64,000 nucleotides of DNA from Zingiber officinale (lineage: Eukaryota > Streptophyta > Magnoliopsida > Zingiberales > Zingiberaceae), in NCBI RefSeq assembly GCF_018446385.1, contig NC_055996.1:51506365-51570364 (forward strand). Direction: 5' to 3'. The notes beneath the pieces were generated by a model that worked only from the letters and a program-made list of their open reading frames with translations, did not search any database and had not been told where the DNA came from. The position numbers and the translations under genes were made by a program. Below, in pieces: positions 1 through 11,584 of the stretch; within the stretch, counting starts at the first letter, position 1; each line of letters begins with the position of its first letter.

Positions 1-973
1 GAAAATAATAATCACTTGCATGGGCCCAGCATTGTACCATTTTGCGCGCATCCTTAATAAGATCCGAGGTAGCTAATCTCGAACTCATTAAGGTACTACT
101 AGGCGGTCTAGGAGGTAGGGGCGATCTAGGAGCCCACCCAAGGACCTTGTGTCCAGTACATGCCTTTCTAAAGTAAAATACTTTTTTTTTAACTATTACT
201 TTCTTGTACTTGCACTTGCATGACATTTAACCAAACACCTTATGTGTGCTTAATTGCCCCGTACTCATAGGAAAGCACTTTAGGCACTTGTTTATACTTC
301 TTAGTCTCAAAACTTAATGGGAAGCAAACCAAGATGATCTAAGCATGCTCTTAATCCCCAAAACTTTATAGGGCATCCTACATATCATAACATCTATCTC
401 CTTTAACATGCAACACGTTTAAAACATATCATAACATGTATTAACGAAGCTATTCATACTGCAGGTGAGAGGTACTTACTTCCTTCCTCTAAATCTTACG
501 ATTATAAAGTGCAAGCAAGACCCCAATATCCGCCCTTGTATGCCTTAATCTCTGAGTCACCCTTCTTTTGCATGCTATCTCCTTGGGAGAGACCCTCCCC
601 TTAGATTCCCTCCTTGGAAAGCTTTAAAACTTGGAGCCCTAGGTTTCCTTGGCCGAAACTTGAAAGGAAGGAGAAGAGAATTCGGCTAGAGAGGAAAGAG
701 GAGGCGGAAGATTAGGTTTTAATCTCATCCAACCCCTTTTATTAAGTGGAAGTTGGAGCATCTCTTCGCACATAATCCACATATAAGGAATTATTTCCTA
801 TTGCTCATGTGATGCTTTACCACCACCTTATGGCTACTTAAACAAATCTCAAGCAAGAGGTCTCGAATTTAAATCCTAGCCCGGACATTTTATGCATATA
901 TTTTTACTTCTTTTCTCTTCTTCTATTTCTTTTTGCGCTTTGTAAAAATAAAGGAAATTTCACGGGTGTTACA
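1..973 (-). repeat. Element A 3' LTR, truncated by window edge
   Basis: Matches 36978-37953 base for base apart from scattered substitutions and small indels, and ends with the same GTGTTACA terminus (TGTAACAC on the minus strand). Only the part corresponding to the first ~975 bp of the minus-strand LTR lies in the window. A TATA-like AATAAAAGGGG (minus strand) lies at 732-742. The segment at 861-880 is the decayed counterpart of a tRNA T-arm-like motif that is clearer in the right LTR. Confidence 0.93.
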
Positions 974-985
974 ATTCCCCATACC
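974..985 (-). other. Element A polypurine tract
   Basis: On the minus strand GGTATGGGGAAT directly abuts the TGTAACAC start of the 3' LTR, the expected place for plus-strand DNA priming. Element F has the near-identical tract GGTATGGGGGAT in the same place. Confidence 0.8.
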
Positions 986-1008
986 TTATAAAAAGTTCAT
1001 CCTCGAAC

Positions 1009-1724
1009 TTAGAACAAGTGTGGATACTTCCGTCTCATATCATCCTCGCGTTCCCAAGTTGCCTCTTCATACTGTTGACCTTACAACAACACTTTTACTA
1101 ATGGTATCTCTTTGTTTATCAGCTTTTTAACTTCTCGATCTATTATCTGAATAGGTCAACTTTCATAACTGAGGTTCTCTTGAACATACTGTTTGTGGCT
1201 CAATCACTTGATTCGCATCGGGAACATGCTTCTTCAGCATTGAGACATGGAATACATTATGAATGGTTGACATTTCCGGAGGTAGTTCTAGCTCGTAAGC
1301 TACCTTGCCAAACCTTCTAGTGATCCGATATGGTCCCACGTAACGTGGGCTCAACTTTCCCTTCTTTCCAAACCTCATTACTCCTTTCATAGGAGCTACT
1401 TTGAGGAACACTAAATCCCCAACATCAAATTCTAGTAGCCTACGACGCACATCTGCATAGCTCTTCTGCCGAATTTGAGCAATTTCTATCCTCTGATAAA
1501 TGTTCTGAATAGCTTTGGTGGTGTCCTCGATAAGATCTCTTTGGAGTCCCATTTCTTTCTTTTCACCGCCTTTATACCAGCATATAGGAGATCTACATCT
1601 CCTCCCATATAGGGCCTCATAGGGTGTCATTCCGATAGTAGCTTGATAGCTGTTATTATATGCAAATTCTGTTAAGCATAGGTATCGGCACCAACTCCCT
1701 TTGAAATCAAAGGCACAAGCCCGT
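1009..1724 (-). pseudogene. pol: Element A integrase C-terminus and chromodomain
   Basis: The minus strand encodes the end of the integrase: the MTPYEALYGRRCRSPICW block, a GPY/F-type module with GKLSPRYVGPYRI, and HNVFHVSMLKKHVPD. A frameshift near 1180 moves to another frame that carries a chromodomain: IDREVKKLINKEIPLVKVLL, a stop, then EEATWEREDDMRRKYPHLF and the terminal stop at 1009. The Trp expected after KVL is replaced by a stop. The piece begins exactly at the insertion site of element B; the missing upstream residues resume at 11514-11584. In this class of element the chromodomain directs integration toward modified chromatin. Confidence 0.9.
1720..1724. repeat. Target-site duplication of B, left copy (CCCGT)
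   Basis: CCCGT precedes the TGTCACGCC end of element B here and follows its CTCACA end at 11514-11518. Removing B plus one copy rejoins the integrase codons of element A. Confidence 0.93.
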
Positions 1725-4700
1725 TGTCACGCCCCAGGTAGTCCCTGTCCGAAGAAATTTCGACAGCATCTCCCCTGTACGGCGGACAATATGAATCTCA
1801 GTATACATATATCTATACCTCGGTCACACTCGGCCGGAACAATACAATACAAGTAAGAAACAAACCACGCAGTTTATATCAATATTCCAGCATTTCGACA
1901 TATAATCAATCCACGGTTTAATAAGGAAGAGCGATATAAAACCAGCAAGATATACGTCGCATCCTACTCCGCTCAATGAAAAGCAAATCCACAGTAGTGT
2001 GAAAATCTGCGGCGGAAAACAAAGCGTGAACGAAGGTTCGACGTAAAGTCCAGCATCTGATCTCACAATACAAGTATATAAGATCTGGCAAAATATAATC
2101 CGACAAAGAAAAATCCTCGCGATAATGGGCTAGCGATTGGAATCTCTGGCCTCGACACGAAAAATAGTAACAACGGGTGAGTTCAAGAACTCGGCGGGTA
2201 AACCAATAGGCGTATACTGATATATATCCACGGTAAAACCTAAGTGCAGTCTCTAAACCGTAGGATCGATAATGCAGTTCTCAACCATCTGACCTACGAT
2301 GCGGTTTCTAGCAGTCTGACCTACAGTCACGATCTCTAACGATTATACGAGATGTCGTAGTGAAATAAGCGTAATAACCGTGATAGGCGTAAAGTACGAT
2401 CATAGCGAGAAAAATAAGAAAATGCATAATGAAATAAAGCGTACTCACTGCGAGGCTTGTTGTTGTGAACATCACAGATAAAAATAGTCGGGAAATAACA
2501 CTTTGTATGCGTGTCGATCGTATCGATCACGAAATCGTTAATCGTAAATAATGCGATACGTGCGTATGATCTGAATGACGTCTGGTCACCCTTGCCTCGG
2601 TAGTCTCGCTGATGGTGAGGCCAGGGTGGGTGTAATGACAATGCGCTCTGCGTCACTACCCACGATGGTGGCCGGTGGGCGGGATCTTGTCGGTACACTA
2701 TCCTCACCTCCAAGCATGGTGAGGGGCCTTGATACTCTCGACTCCGTGCGCGATGACGGGGAGGGATCCTGTCTGCTACCAGCTGCGGTCACACTACCGT
2801 GGCGGACCGGTGAGCACTCTGAGCTCTTGCCGTACACACCCTCTTGTGTGCCCTACCCGTGCAGTGAAACACGTTGTGTGCGGGCTATGTGGCCGTGGCA
2901 GCTCAGCAATAATGGAGTCGTCGATCGCCCGGTGCGATCATGCGGGATGATGCGTGATGCTACTGATGTCATACCGAACATAGTCTCCTCCGTATATGTG
3001 TGTGCCCAAAGGTAAGCGTATATAACCATGATATAAACGGCGTAAATCGAAGACATCACGTATATGATGATGTAAGTATCGTGAATCCAAGAGTCACACA
3101 CGTAAAGCAACTAATCCAGTAGAGTAGAGCACTATAGATATGCATCTCTATGAACACGGATAAGCATAGCAAGAAAGAAAAGCATGCTAGACTAAGGTAT
3201 AGATGTTAATCGTAGCAACATGTATCAAGTATCAAGTAACTAAACCAGGGAATATGCTAACTACCAATCACTAATAATCGCCTACAGGTATAGAATAAAC
3301 TATAACCAGAGAAGAGAAAGATCTACCAATTACTAGTAAACATATATAAACTGCACATATCACAAGACAATATCAACAAGATAAGTCAAAGGGTACCCGC
3401 CTCAAATAGCAGGTACAATCCAAATCCGAAGTCGAGACGCCCGTCTCGAATCAGAGTCCTGTGTCAAACAACATATATATTTCATTTAGCTAAATTTAAA
3501 TGAAATAGCTAAATAAAATTCTAAAAAAACTAAATTAGGGTAAAACCCTAATCACGTCATCATTATCCTTCCTAAACTAATCTAACAATTGATTAGGGTT
3601 TCCCCATTAGATTAGATACAGTCCAATATCCAACTAAACAATCACACTTAACTAAATCCAATGGTCGATTAGGATTAGTTACCTAATCCCTAATCACCCA
3701 TTAGATTAGGAGATCCTATCAACCCATAAACCTAATTCGTATAGTAATACAATTTAACCCTAAACCAATACCTTACGTATCAATTAATACAACCATAATC
3801 CACATCTAAGTAGCTCACAGGGAATAGAACTCACCTCACTGATATGAAGCCTCTGCCGACAGCACAATGAGAGGAATTTCCTTGCTGGATCAAAGAAACC
3901 ACAGCAACTCTGCTGAAATCCTCCCCCACTTCAACCGAAACCTCAATCACAGCAAAGAAGGAAACATCCCAGAACCGATCTGTGGGTTACAGCACGTAAT
4001 TGGATCCGATCTCTCCTTCCTAGCTCAAAACCGAAAGAAGATATCACAATTCCAACAAGGATCAAAACCGAAACAAGCCCTAACCTCCAAGATCGGCAAC
4101 CAGAGAGGGAAAAGAAGGAACCAGTTGCTTACCTTCGAAACCCTAGGGCATCTTCAAGTCGGCGATCGGATCGGGGAAGAGAGGGTCGGCAGAAACGAGA
4201 AGAAAGATCGGGGAAGGGTTGAGCAGAGGAAATCAAGATGATCCTTGTCTCCTTGATTGATCTCCGGCAAGCTCCGCAGATAGATCTACACCGGCGATCG
4301 TCGGCGTCGACTCGTCCACGCTCGGCGTCGGTTCGTCCCCGTGAGAGTCTTCAGAAAGATTAGAGCGAGGAGGAGGAGGCTTCGGCTGGATCTGGGCTTA
4401 CTAGGCGTCGATGCCGGCCGAAGGAGATCACCGGAGCTCTCGGCTTGCTTCGGCGTCGCCCGTCCGCGAGAGAACAGAGAGAGGAAGAGGAAGAGGGGAG
4501 ATCGGGGAAGGCAAGTAGGGATCGGCGGTTTTGGGGGAAAAGAAATAAGGAAAAAGGAATTATATAAATAACCATTTCCTCATTTAAACGGGTATCCCAA
4601 CTCGGCTTTATCCGTACCCGAAACTAATCCCCGCAAAACCCGTCGTACGAGCTCCGAAAAATTCCCAGAAAATTTCTAAAAATTCCGGAAAAATTTTATA

Positions 4701-4750
4701 AGGCTATTTCTGCAATAACCCTATTTATTTAAATTTTCCGAGATCTCACA
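1725..4750 (-). repeat. Element B 3' LTR
   Basis: Matches 8422-11513. The first ~150 bp and the portion from about 3110 to 4750 are almost identical to the right copy. The stretch from about 1880 to 3110 is strikingly different, with CA and CTG words repeatedly replaced by CG or by shortened versions. A minus-strand TATA-like TATTTATATAA lies at 4560-4570, followed downstream by a CT-rich segment, so a transcript would have a very long LTR-derived leader. A perfect inverted repeat (TCGAGACG, 2-bp spacer, CGTCTCGA) lies at 3432-3449. Confidence 0.92.
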
Positions 4751-4763
4751 TCCTCCCCTACTA
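4751..4763 (-). other. Element B polypurine tract
   Basis: On the minus strand TAGTAGGGGAGGA abuts the TGTGAGATC start of the 3' LTR, as expected for the plus-strand primer. Confidence 0.8.
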
Positions 4764-4859
4764 ATAAAAATTTGGTCCCCAAATTTCGCTATAGCCAACA
4801 GCAAATACTAGGATATAACCAAACTGTATAAACGCTGAAGAAGCTCTAACCCACATACC

Positions 4860-6129
4860 TCAAGTAAAAAGATGGGGGTATCGAGCTCGGATCGTATCCT
4901 CCAGCTCCCAAGTAGCCTCCGCGTCAGAATGATGCTGCCATCCGACTTTAACCAGCCGGACAGTCTTGTTCCGTAGCTGACGCTCTCTGTGGTCCAGAAT
5001 CCATACCGGAACCTCCTCGTAAGTGACGTCAGACTGAATAAGAACGGATACATCTGACAGAACATGTGCCGGATCGGATACGTATCTCCTCAGCATAAAT
5101 ACAGGGAATACATCGTGGATGCCAGCTAGAGATGGTGTTAGCGCCAAACGGTAAGCTACTGCTCCAATCCTCTCCAAGATCTGGAATGACCCAATATATC
5201 GTGGAGCTAACTTACCTCGAAGACCAAATCTCTTCACCCCTTTCTTGGGTGAAACTCTCAAAAATATATGATCACCAATAGAGAACTCCAGGGGTCTCCG
5301 TCTACGTCGGCATAACTCTTCGGCGGTCACGAGCCTCGACATCCTCCGTCGATAGTGCGACTAACTGCATCCTGCTGAGCTCGCTGAGGTCCTATCAGTG
5401 GGCCTCCCACCTCTTCCCGGAGGATGGGTGTCCTGAGCCTACCATACAACGCCTCAAGCGGTGCCATCCGGATGGCCGAATGATAGCTGTTGTTGTGGCG
5501 AACTCCACTAATGGCGGTGGTCCTCCCAGCGCCTCCAAATCCATAACGCAAGACCTCGGCAAGTCCTCTAAAGTCAGATGGTCCGCTCATTGTCCGTCAT
5601 CTGCGGATGGAATGCGATCTTGAAGCAATTTGTGTGCCCAAGGCTGCTGCAAACTCTGCGAATCGGGCGTGAACCGTGGGTCTCTATCGATATGATGCTC
5701 GAAGGAACACCATGTAATCTAATAATCTCACGACAATATAACTCAGCTAATCAATCCAGAGAATCGGTCTTAGGATCGCTAAAGTGTGCGAATTGGTTAA
5801 TCTAATGATTACCCAAATCGCATCACAGCCCCTCGTCTAGGCAAACCAACCACGAAGTCCATAGTAATGTGCTCCCACTTCCACTCGGGAATAGGGATCC
5901 TCTGAAGTAATCCAGCAGGTCTCCGGTGCTCGGCCTTCACCTGCTGACAGACAAGACATCTAGCTACAAAATCTGCGATGTCTTTCTTCATACTGTTCCA
6001 CCAATAGGAACGCCTCAAATCATGATACATACGGGTCCCACAGGTGGATAGCAAATCTAGAACGATGAGCCTCCGAAGTAACTCCTCCATGACCGGGTGA
6101 GGACACATAATCGCCTCGGAAATAAACAA
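4860..6129 (-). pseudogene. pol: Element B integrase and chromodomain remnants
   Basis: Three minus-strand frames line up as one integrase. 6129-5809 carries the zinc-binding region with CLVCQQVKAEHRRPAG followed by WKWEHITMDFVVGLPRRG. 5590-5327 carries the NNSYHSAIRMAPLEALYGR block. 5342-4860 carries the GPY/F-type module (GKLAPRYIGSFQILERIG) and a readable chromodomain ending with EATWELEDTIRARYPHLF. The catalytic core between GLPRRG and NNSYHS is mostly deleted. Frames change around 5335 and 5810. The chromodomain places B with the chromoviruses. It is non-functional. Confidence 0.85.
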
Positions 6130-7100
6130 TACCCCGACATCTCGTGTAAACTCGGTCTGCTGTCCGGAAGCTATCTGGCTGCTAATGAATAAATCTTGAT
6201 CTCGGCTGGGCCTCTCGAATCCTCATCCTAATCGACGGTGAGCAACCATGGTTACAAGAATACCTGCTCTGTAGTCCACTCCTCCTCAAGGCCCAACTCG
6301 TGAATCCCAGAATCAAGTCCGTGGCGTAACTCGATGACAAGCTAAAGTCCCTCTGGACTTCCTCAATGCATCGGCAACCACATTAGCTTTACGGATGGTA
6401 GCTAATAGTACAATCATAATCCTCCGGAACTCCATCCATCTCCTCTGCCGGAGATTGAGTTCCTTACGGTGAAAATATATTTGAGACTCTTATGATCGGT
6501 GAGAATCTCAAAAGTAATACCATAAAGATGATGTCGCCAATCTTGAAAAAATAATAGCGGCTAGCTCTAAATCATGTCTTGGGTAGTTCTTCTCATGCTC
6601 CTTCAACCGAGAAGCAGGAGACTACCCTATCTTCCATCAAAGCAGTGCCCAAGCCACGAAGAGATCGTCATGTCTGATATGAATCCGTCATCACGGAAGG
6701 TAAAACCAAAGCGGTGCTGATACTAATCTCCTTGACTCTGGAAGGCGGTCTCGCAAGCCTCTGTCACGTGAACTTCACGCCTTTCCTAGTCAGACGTGTC
6801 AATGGCATAGCAATCTTGGAGAAACCCTCAACGAATTGTCGGTAATATCCACGAGCCAAGCTGCGAATCTCTTGGGTGACTTGGTAGTCCTCTCGGAGCA
6901 GAAACTCGGACGCTACATCGAGCCTTGATGATAGTTTCGGCTCAGTGCTCGAGCGGTTTACAATAATAACAATTGTTGTCGGTGCATGCGGTGATGTGAT
7001 CTGGGATCCATATCAAGTGCATTAAGAGTCACCGATGGCATTTCGGTTACTGTGAGAAGACCGCAACATCCCGATGAGCGACATCACGACAGGGTTCGGC
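6130..7100 (-). pseudogene. pol: Element B RT/RNase H scraps
   Basis: Short minus-strand peptides can be matched in order to the connection/RNase H part of a gypsy polymerase: a KANVVADAL-like block near 6375-6405, a DHKSLKY-like block near 6480-6500, a HEKNYP.HDLELA-like block near 6555-6605, and a YYRQFVEGFSK-like block near 6810-6860. Many small indels and stops separate them, and no Y/FxDD active site was found. I place the decayed pol here by order and these short motifs only. Confidence 0.55.
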
Positions 7101-7189
7101 GGATGACCTAAGTACTGACCCATCGGGTGATTTCTCTGCTGCGATGATGCATGGGCTCTGGATCCGTCCGAAGTCCGATCAATCGCTTT

Positions 7190-8171
7190 CTTTTCTTATC
7201 ATTTGCTCTCTCTTGAGTACTAAATCATAAGAGCTCTATCCAGAGCCTCGTATATGATGAATGACCAAAATCGGCAATCTACACTGAAGATGCTCGTCCG
7301 GTCCTGGACAAACTAAAGCATCTGAGATCTGTCGCCAACCAACTCAGACGTCCGGCCAGGTTAAATTGACATTATACTCCATCATCGGCGGTTATTACGT
7401 CGAAGACTCGGAAATCCGAGGTGTCATCGATACGCCGGAAAACACCGACTCTCGAATGCCTCTAAATCTCAGTATATATAACATCTTTGCTACTATAATC
7501 GGCGTTGTGTGTCCCCGGATCTCCCCGTCTAAGTAAGTGGTAGCGACCATTCGGCCTTCTCCCACTTGGGCGGGCCATGTAAAGAATGTCCGCTCCATAG
7601 TCTCAATCCAGGGGTGGCTATGCTCGGATCGATCTCCCAGCGGAATAATGTGAATCGGCTCTTCGCCGACTCTGCTAAGGTGGGATCCGTGCACGTGCTG
7701 TAACTATGTCGGTGGGCATCACTGCAGCACTGGGCGGAACCACCGGGACTGCTCCTATAGGTAGTCTTGATGGCGGAACTACCGAGTAGACATATGTAGG
7801 GGCCCTTTGAGGAGTGCGGTGGGTGGGTCAAGGTGAGGACAGACCGGTCTGCCGTCTTGGTGCCGAATATGTAATGTCGGCACATGTGTCTGCGGTCAAG
7901 TACGCATGTGAGCCACGGCTAGAGAGGGGTGTCGGGTCTGCGGGTACGGTGATGGGAGGTCTTGAATATGCGGTGGTACCACGGGTGGTACGGTCGAGTA
8001 GAGTACCTCGGCGTCGGAACTATCGGGATCGTCTGTGAGCGTACCCACAGATGACCGGAGGAGTGCCTTGGCGGACGGGCTCAGCTCTAGCGGACCTCTC
8101 GAAGACTCTATCTCGGGAGAATCTAACGGCCTCTTCGTGGCCGTCTCGGTGCTTGCACGTGTAGGTGGCAT
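7190..8171 (-). pseudogene. gag: Element B gag remnant
   Basis: The minus strand from an ATG at 8171 encodes a Pro/Ser-rich N-terminus (MPPTRASTETATKRPLDSPE), then after several frame changes a gag-type capsid segment with METMERTFFTWP-like and ATTYLDGEI blocks at about 7500-7610. More degraded gag-like sequence follows to about 7190. The start lies about 230 bp downstream of the PBS. The zinc knuckle was not found. Function would be the capsid; this copy is broken. Confidence 0.6.
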
Positions 8172-8402
8172 ATCTGTAAAGAAATATTACCCAAATATCA
8201 CTACAAGTATAAGAACTGAAAAATTACCTAAATTACCTATTTGCCGTCTGGAGATATCCTGTCGCTGCTTAGCCCCAAATAGATCCAATAAAACCTCGTC
8301 AAAATGCCTCGGAATTCCGAAACGAGAAAATCGACGGAAACCCGTACAATCCGAAAATATCCAGATACGCACGCAAAACTCGTAAGAACAAGTATTAGAA
8401 CT

Positions 8403-8418
8403 GCTCTGATACCAAATA
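8403..8418 (-). other. Element B primer-binding site (tRNA-iMet type)
   Basis: On the minus strand TTTGGTATCAGAGC lies five bases inside the 5' LTR. TGGTATCAGAGC is complementary to the 3' end of plant initiator tRNA-Met and fixes the minus orientation of B. Confidence 0.9.
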
Positions 8419-8421
8419 AAT

Positions 8422-11400
8422 TGTCACGCCCCAGGTAGTCCCTGTCCGAAGAAATTTCGACAGCATCTCCCCTGTACGGCGGACAATATGAATCTCAGTA
8501 TACATATATCTATACCTCGGCCACACTCGGCCGGAACAATACAATACAAGTAAGAAACAAACCACGCAGTTTATATCAATATTCCACACAGCTCAACATA
8601 TAATCAATCCACGCAGTTTAATAAGGAAGAACGATATAAAACCAACAAAGATATACGTACACATCCTACTCCACTACAACAAAGAAAACAAATCCACGAA
8701 GTAGTGTGAAAATCTGCAGCGGAAAACAAAAGCAGCAAACCCAAAGGTTCGACATAAAGTCCACAATACAATCCCACAATACAAGTATATAAGATGCAAA
8801 AGCAAAATATAATCCGACAAAGAAAAATCCTCGCGATAATGGGGCTAGCGACTGGAATCTCTCCTGACGGCCTCAACCTGAAAAATAGTAACAACGGGGT
8901 GAGTTCAAGAACTCAGCAGGTAAACCAATAGACATGTACAGCAATATATATCCACCAGTAAAAACCTAAGGTACAGTCTCCTAAACCATAGGATCAATAG
9001 TACAGTTCTCTAACCATACAACCTACAGTACAGTTTCCTAACAGTACAACCTACGGTACAGTCTCCTAACAGTATAACAGATATGCATAGCTGAAATAAA
9101 CTGTAATAACCAGCAATAGGCATAAAGTACAGTCTATAGCAAGAAAAATAAGAAAATGCATAACTGAAATAAACTGTACTCACCTGCGGACCTCCTATCA
9201 GGATAATAAGGTATAAAACCGAAAATAGCATATCTGTATGCATGTCAATCATATGCAATCACCAAAATGCATCAATCATAAATAATGCAATCATGCATAT
9301 GATGCAAATGACATGTCCCGTCACCCCTCGCCATGCTCGGTAGTCTCACACGATGGTGAGACCAGGGTGGGTAAGTGTGACAACTGCACTCTGCCGTCAC
9401 TACCGATGGTGGCCAGAGTGGGCGGGATCTTGTCAGTACACCTATCCTCCCGCCTCAAACATAGTGAGGGCGATGCTCTCAACTCCGATGCGATGGCGGG
9501 AGGGATCCTGTCTGCTACCACGCTGCGTCACACTACCCATGGCGGACCAAGGGAGCACTCAGAGCTCTTGCCATACACACCCTCGTGTGCCACTACCCAT
9601 GCAGTGAAACACGTTGTGTGCAAGCCTATGTAGTCGGCCGACGAGCTCAACAATAATGGAGTCGTCAATCGCCCAGCATGCAATCATGCAGGATGATGCA
9701 TGATGCTACAGTATGTCATACCTGAACATAGCCTCCTCCATATATGTGTGTGCCCAAAAGGTAAACGCATATATATAACCATGATATAAACAGCATAAAT
9801 CCAAAGACATCACATATAACAATGATGTAAGTATCATGAATCCAAGAGCATGTATCACACATGTAAAGCAACTAATCCAGTAGAGTAGAGCACTATAGAT
9901 ATGCATCTCTATGAACACAGATAAGCATAGCAAGAAAGAAAAGCATGCTAGACTAAGGTATAGATGTTAATCGTAGCAACATGTATCAAGTATCAAGTAA
10001 CTAAACCAGGGAATATGCTAACTACCAATCGCTAATAATCGCCTACAGGTATAGAATAAACTATAACCAGAGAAGAGAAAGATCTACCAATTACTAGTAA
10101 ACATATATAAACTGCACATATCACAAGACAATATCAACAAGATAAGTCAAAGGGTACCCGCCTCAAATAGCAAGTACAATCCAAATCCGAAGTCGAGACG
10201 CCCGTCTCGAATCAGAGTCCTGTGTCAAACAACATATATATTTCATTTAGCTAAATTTAAATGAAATAGCTAAATAAAATTCTAAAAAACTAAATTAGGG
10301 TAAAACCCTAATCACGTCATCATTATCCTTCCTAAACTAATCTAACAATTGATTAGGGTTTCTCCATTAGATTAAATACAGTCCAATATCCAACTAAACA
10401 ATCACACTTAACTTAACTAAATCCAATGGTCGATTAGGATTAGTTACCTAATCCCTAATCACCCAATTAGATTAGGAGATCCTATCAACCCATAAACCTA
10501 ATTCGTATAGTAATACAATTTAACCCTAAACCAATACCTTACGTATCAATTAATACAACCATAATCCACATCTAAGTAGCTCACAGGGAATAGAACTCAC
10601 CTCACTGATATGAAGCCTCTGCCGACAGCACAATGAGAGGAATTTCCTTGCTGGATCAAAGAAACCACAGCAACTCTGCTGAAATCCTCCCCCACTTCAA
10701 CCGAAACCTCAATCACAGCAAAGAAGGAAACATCCCAGAACCGATCTGTGGGTTACAGCACGTAATTGGATCCGATCTCTCCTTCCTAGCTCAAAACCGA
10801 AAGAAGATATCACAATTCCAACAAGGATCAAAACCGAAACAAGCCCTAACCTCCAAGATCGCAACCAGAGAGGGAAAAGAAGGAACCAGTTGCTTACCTT
10901 CGAAACCCTAGGGCATTCAAGTCGGCGATCGGATCGGGGGAGAGAGGGTCGGCAGAAACGAGAAGAAAGATCGGGGAAGGGTTGAGCAGAGGAAATCAAG
11001 ATGATCCTTGTCTCCTTGATTGATCTCCGGCAAGCTCCGCAGATAGATCTACACCGGCGATCGTCGGCGTCGACTCGTCCACGCTCGGCGTCGGTTCGTC
11101 CCCGTGAGAGTCTTCAGAAAGATTAGAGCGAGGAGGAGGAGGCTTCGGCTGGATCTGGGCTTACTAGGCGTCGATGCCGGCCGAAGGAGATCACCGGAGC
11201 TCTCGGCTTGCTTCGGCGTCGCCCGTCCGCGAGAGAACAGAGAGAGGAAGAGGAAGAGGGGAGATCGGGGAAGGCAAGTAGGGATCGGCGGTTTTGGGGG
11301 AAAAGAAATAAGGAAAAAGGAATTATATAAATAACCATTTCCTCATTTAAACGGGTATCCCAACTCGGCTTTATCCGTACCCGAAACTAATCCCCGCAAA

Positions 11401-11513
11401 ACCCGTCGTACGAGCTCCGGAAAATTCCCAGAAAATTTCTAAAAATTCCGGAAAAATTTTATAAGGCTATTTCTGCAATAACCCTATTTATTTAAATTTT
11501 CCGAGATCTCACA
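8422..11513 (-). repeat. Element B 5' LTR
   Basis: About 3.09 kb, ending with the same TGTCACGCC/CTCACA termini as 1725-4750. A minus-strand TATA-like TATTTATATAA is at 11323-11333, only ~180 bp from the LTR start. About 420 bp further downstream on the minus strand a GAAGGTAAGC string (10892-10903) looks like a splice donor and is kept in the H copy. Several AAACCCTAA or TTAGGGTTT telo-box-like words cluster at 10300-10530. Confidence 0.92.
11323..11333 (-). promoter_or_regulatory. Putative TATA box of element B
   Basis: Minus-strand TATTTATATAA followed downstream by a CT-rich tract. The same word is present in the other LTR at 4560-4570. Assigned by sequence only. Confidence 0.5.
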
Positions 11514-11584
11514 CCCGTAGCATATCCTCCAGGACTTGATTTACTCGTTCTGTTTGCCCATCTGTGTAAGGATGAAATGTTGTG
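11514..11584 (-). pseudogene. pol: Element A integrase fragment between B and C (71 bp)
   Basis: On the minus strand these 71 bases encode TTFHPYTDGQTERVNQVLED and a few residues more, the segment of the integrase core carrying the DDE glutamate region (TDGQTERV). It starts with the right copy of the B duplication (CCCGT, 11514-11518) and ends with the left copy of the C duplication (11580-11584). Upstream codons are at 21980-22427 and downstream codons at 1724. It is the shortest piece of element A. Confidence 0.92.

Larger units (their letters stand above)
1725..11513 (-). mobile_element. Element B: degenerate Ty3/gypsy chromovirus with ~3-kb LTRs
   Basis: Two long terminal repeats (1725-4750 and 8422-11513) bound a short internal region of about 3.7 kb. 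On the minus strand the order is 5' LTR, tRNA-iMet PBS (8403-8418), gag remnants, scraps of RNase H, integrase, chromodomain, polypurine tract (4751-4763) and 3' LTR. LTR termini are TGTGAGATC and GGCGTGACA. The protease and the RT catalytic core are not recognisable, so a large internal deletion is likely. CCCGT flanks both ends. A truncated member of the same family in the opposite orientation lies at 53991-54751. Confidence 0.93.

Noticed and set aside
2575..3015. 146-codon plus-strand ORF
   Set aside because: It lies within the B LTR, in the CG-shifted zone; the other LTR does not keep the frame.
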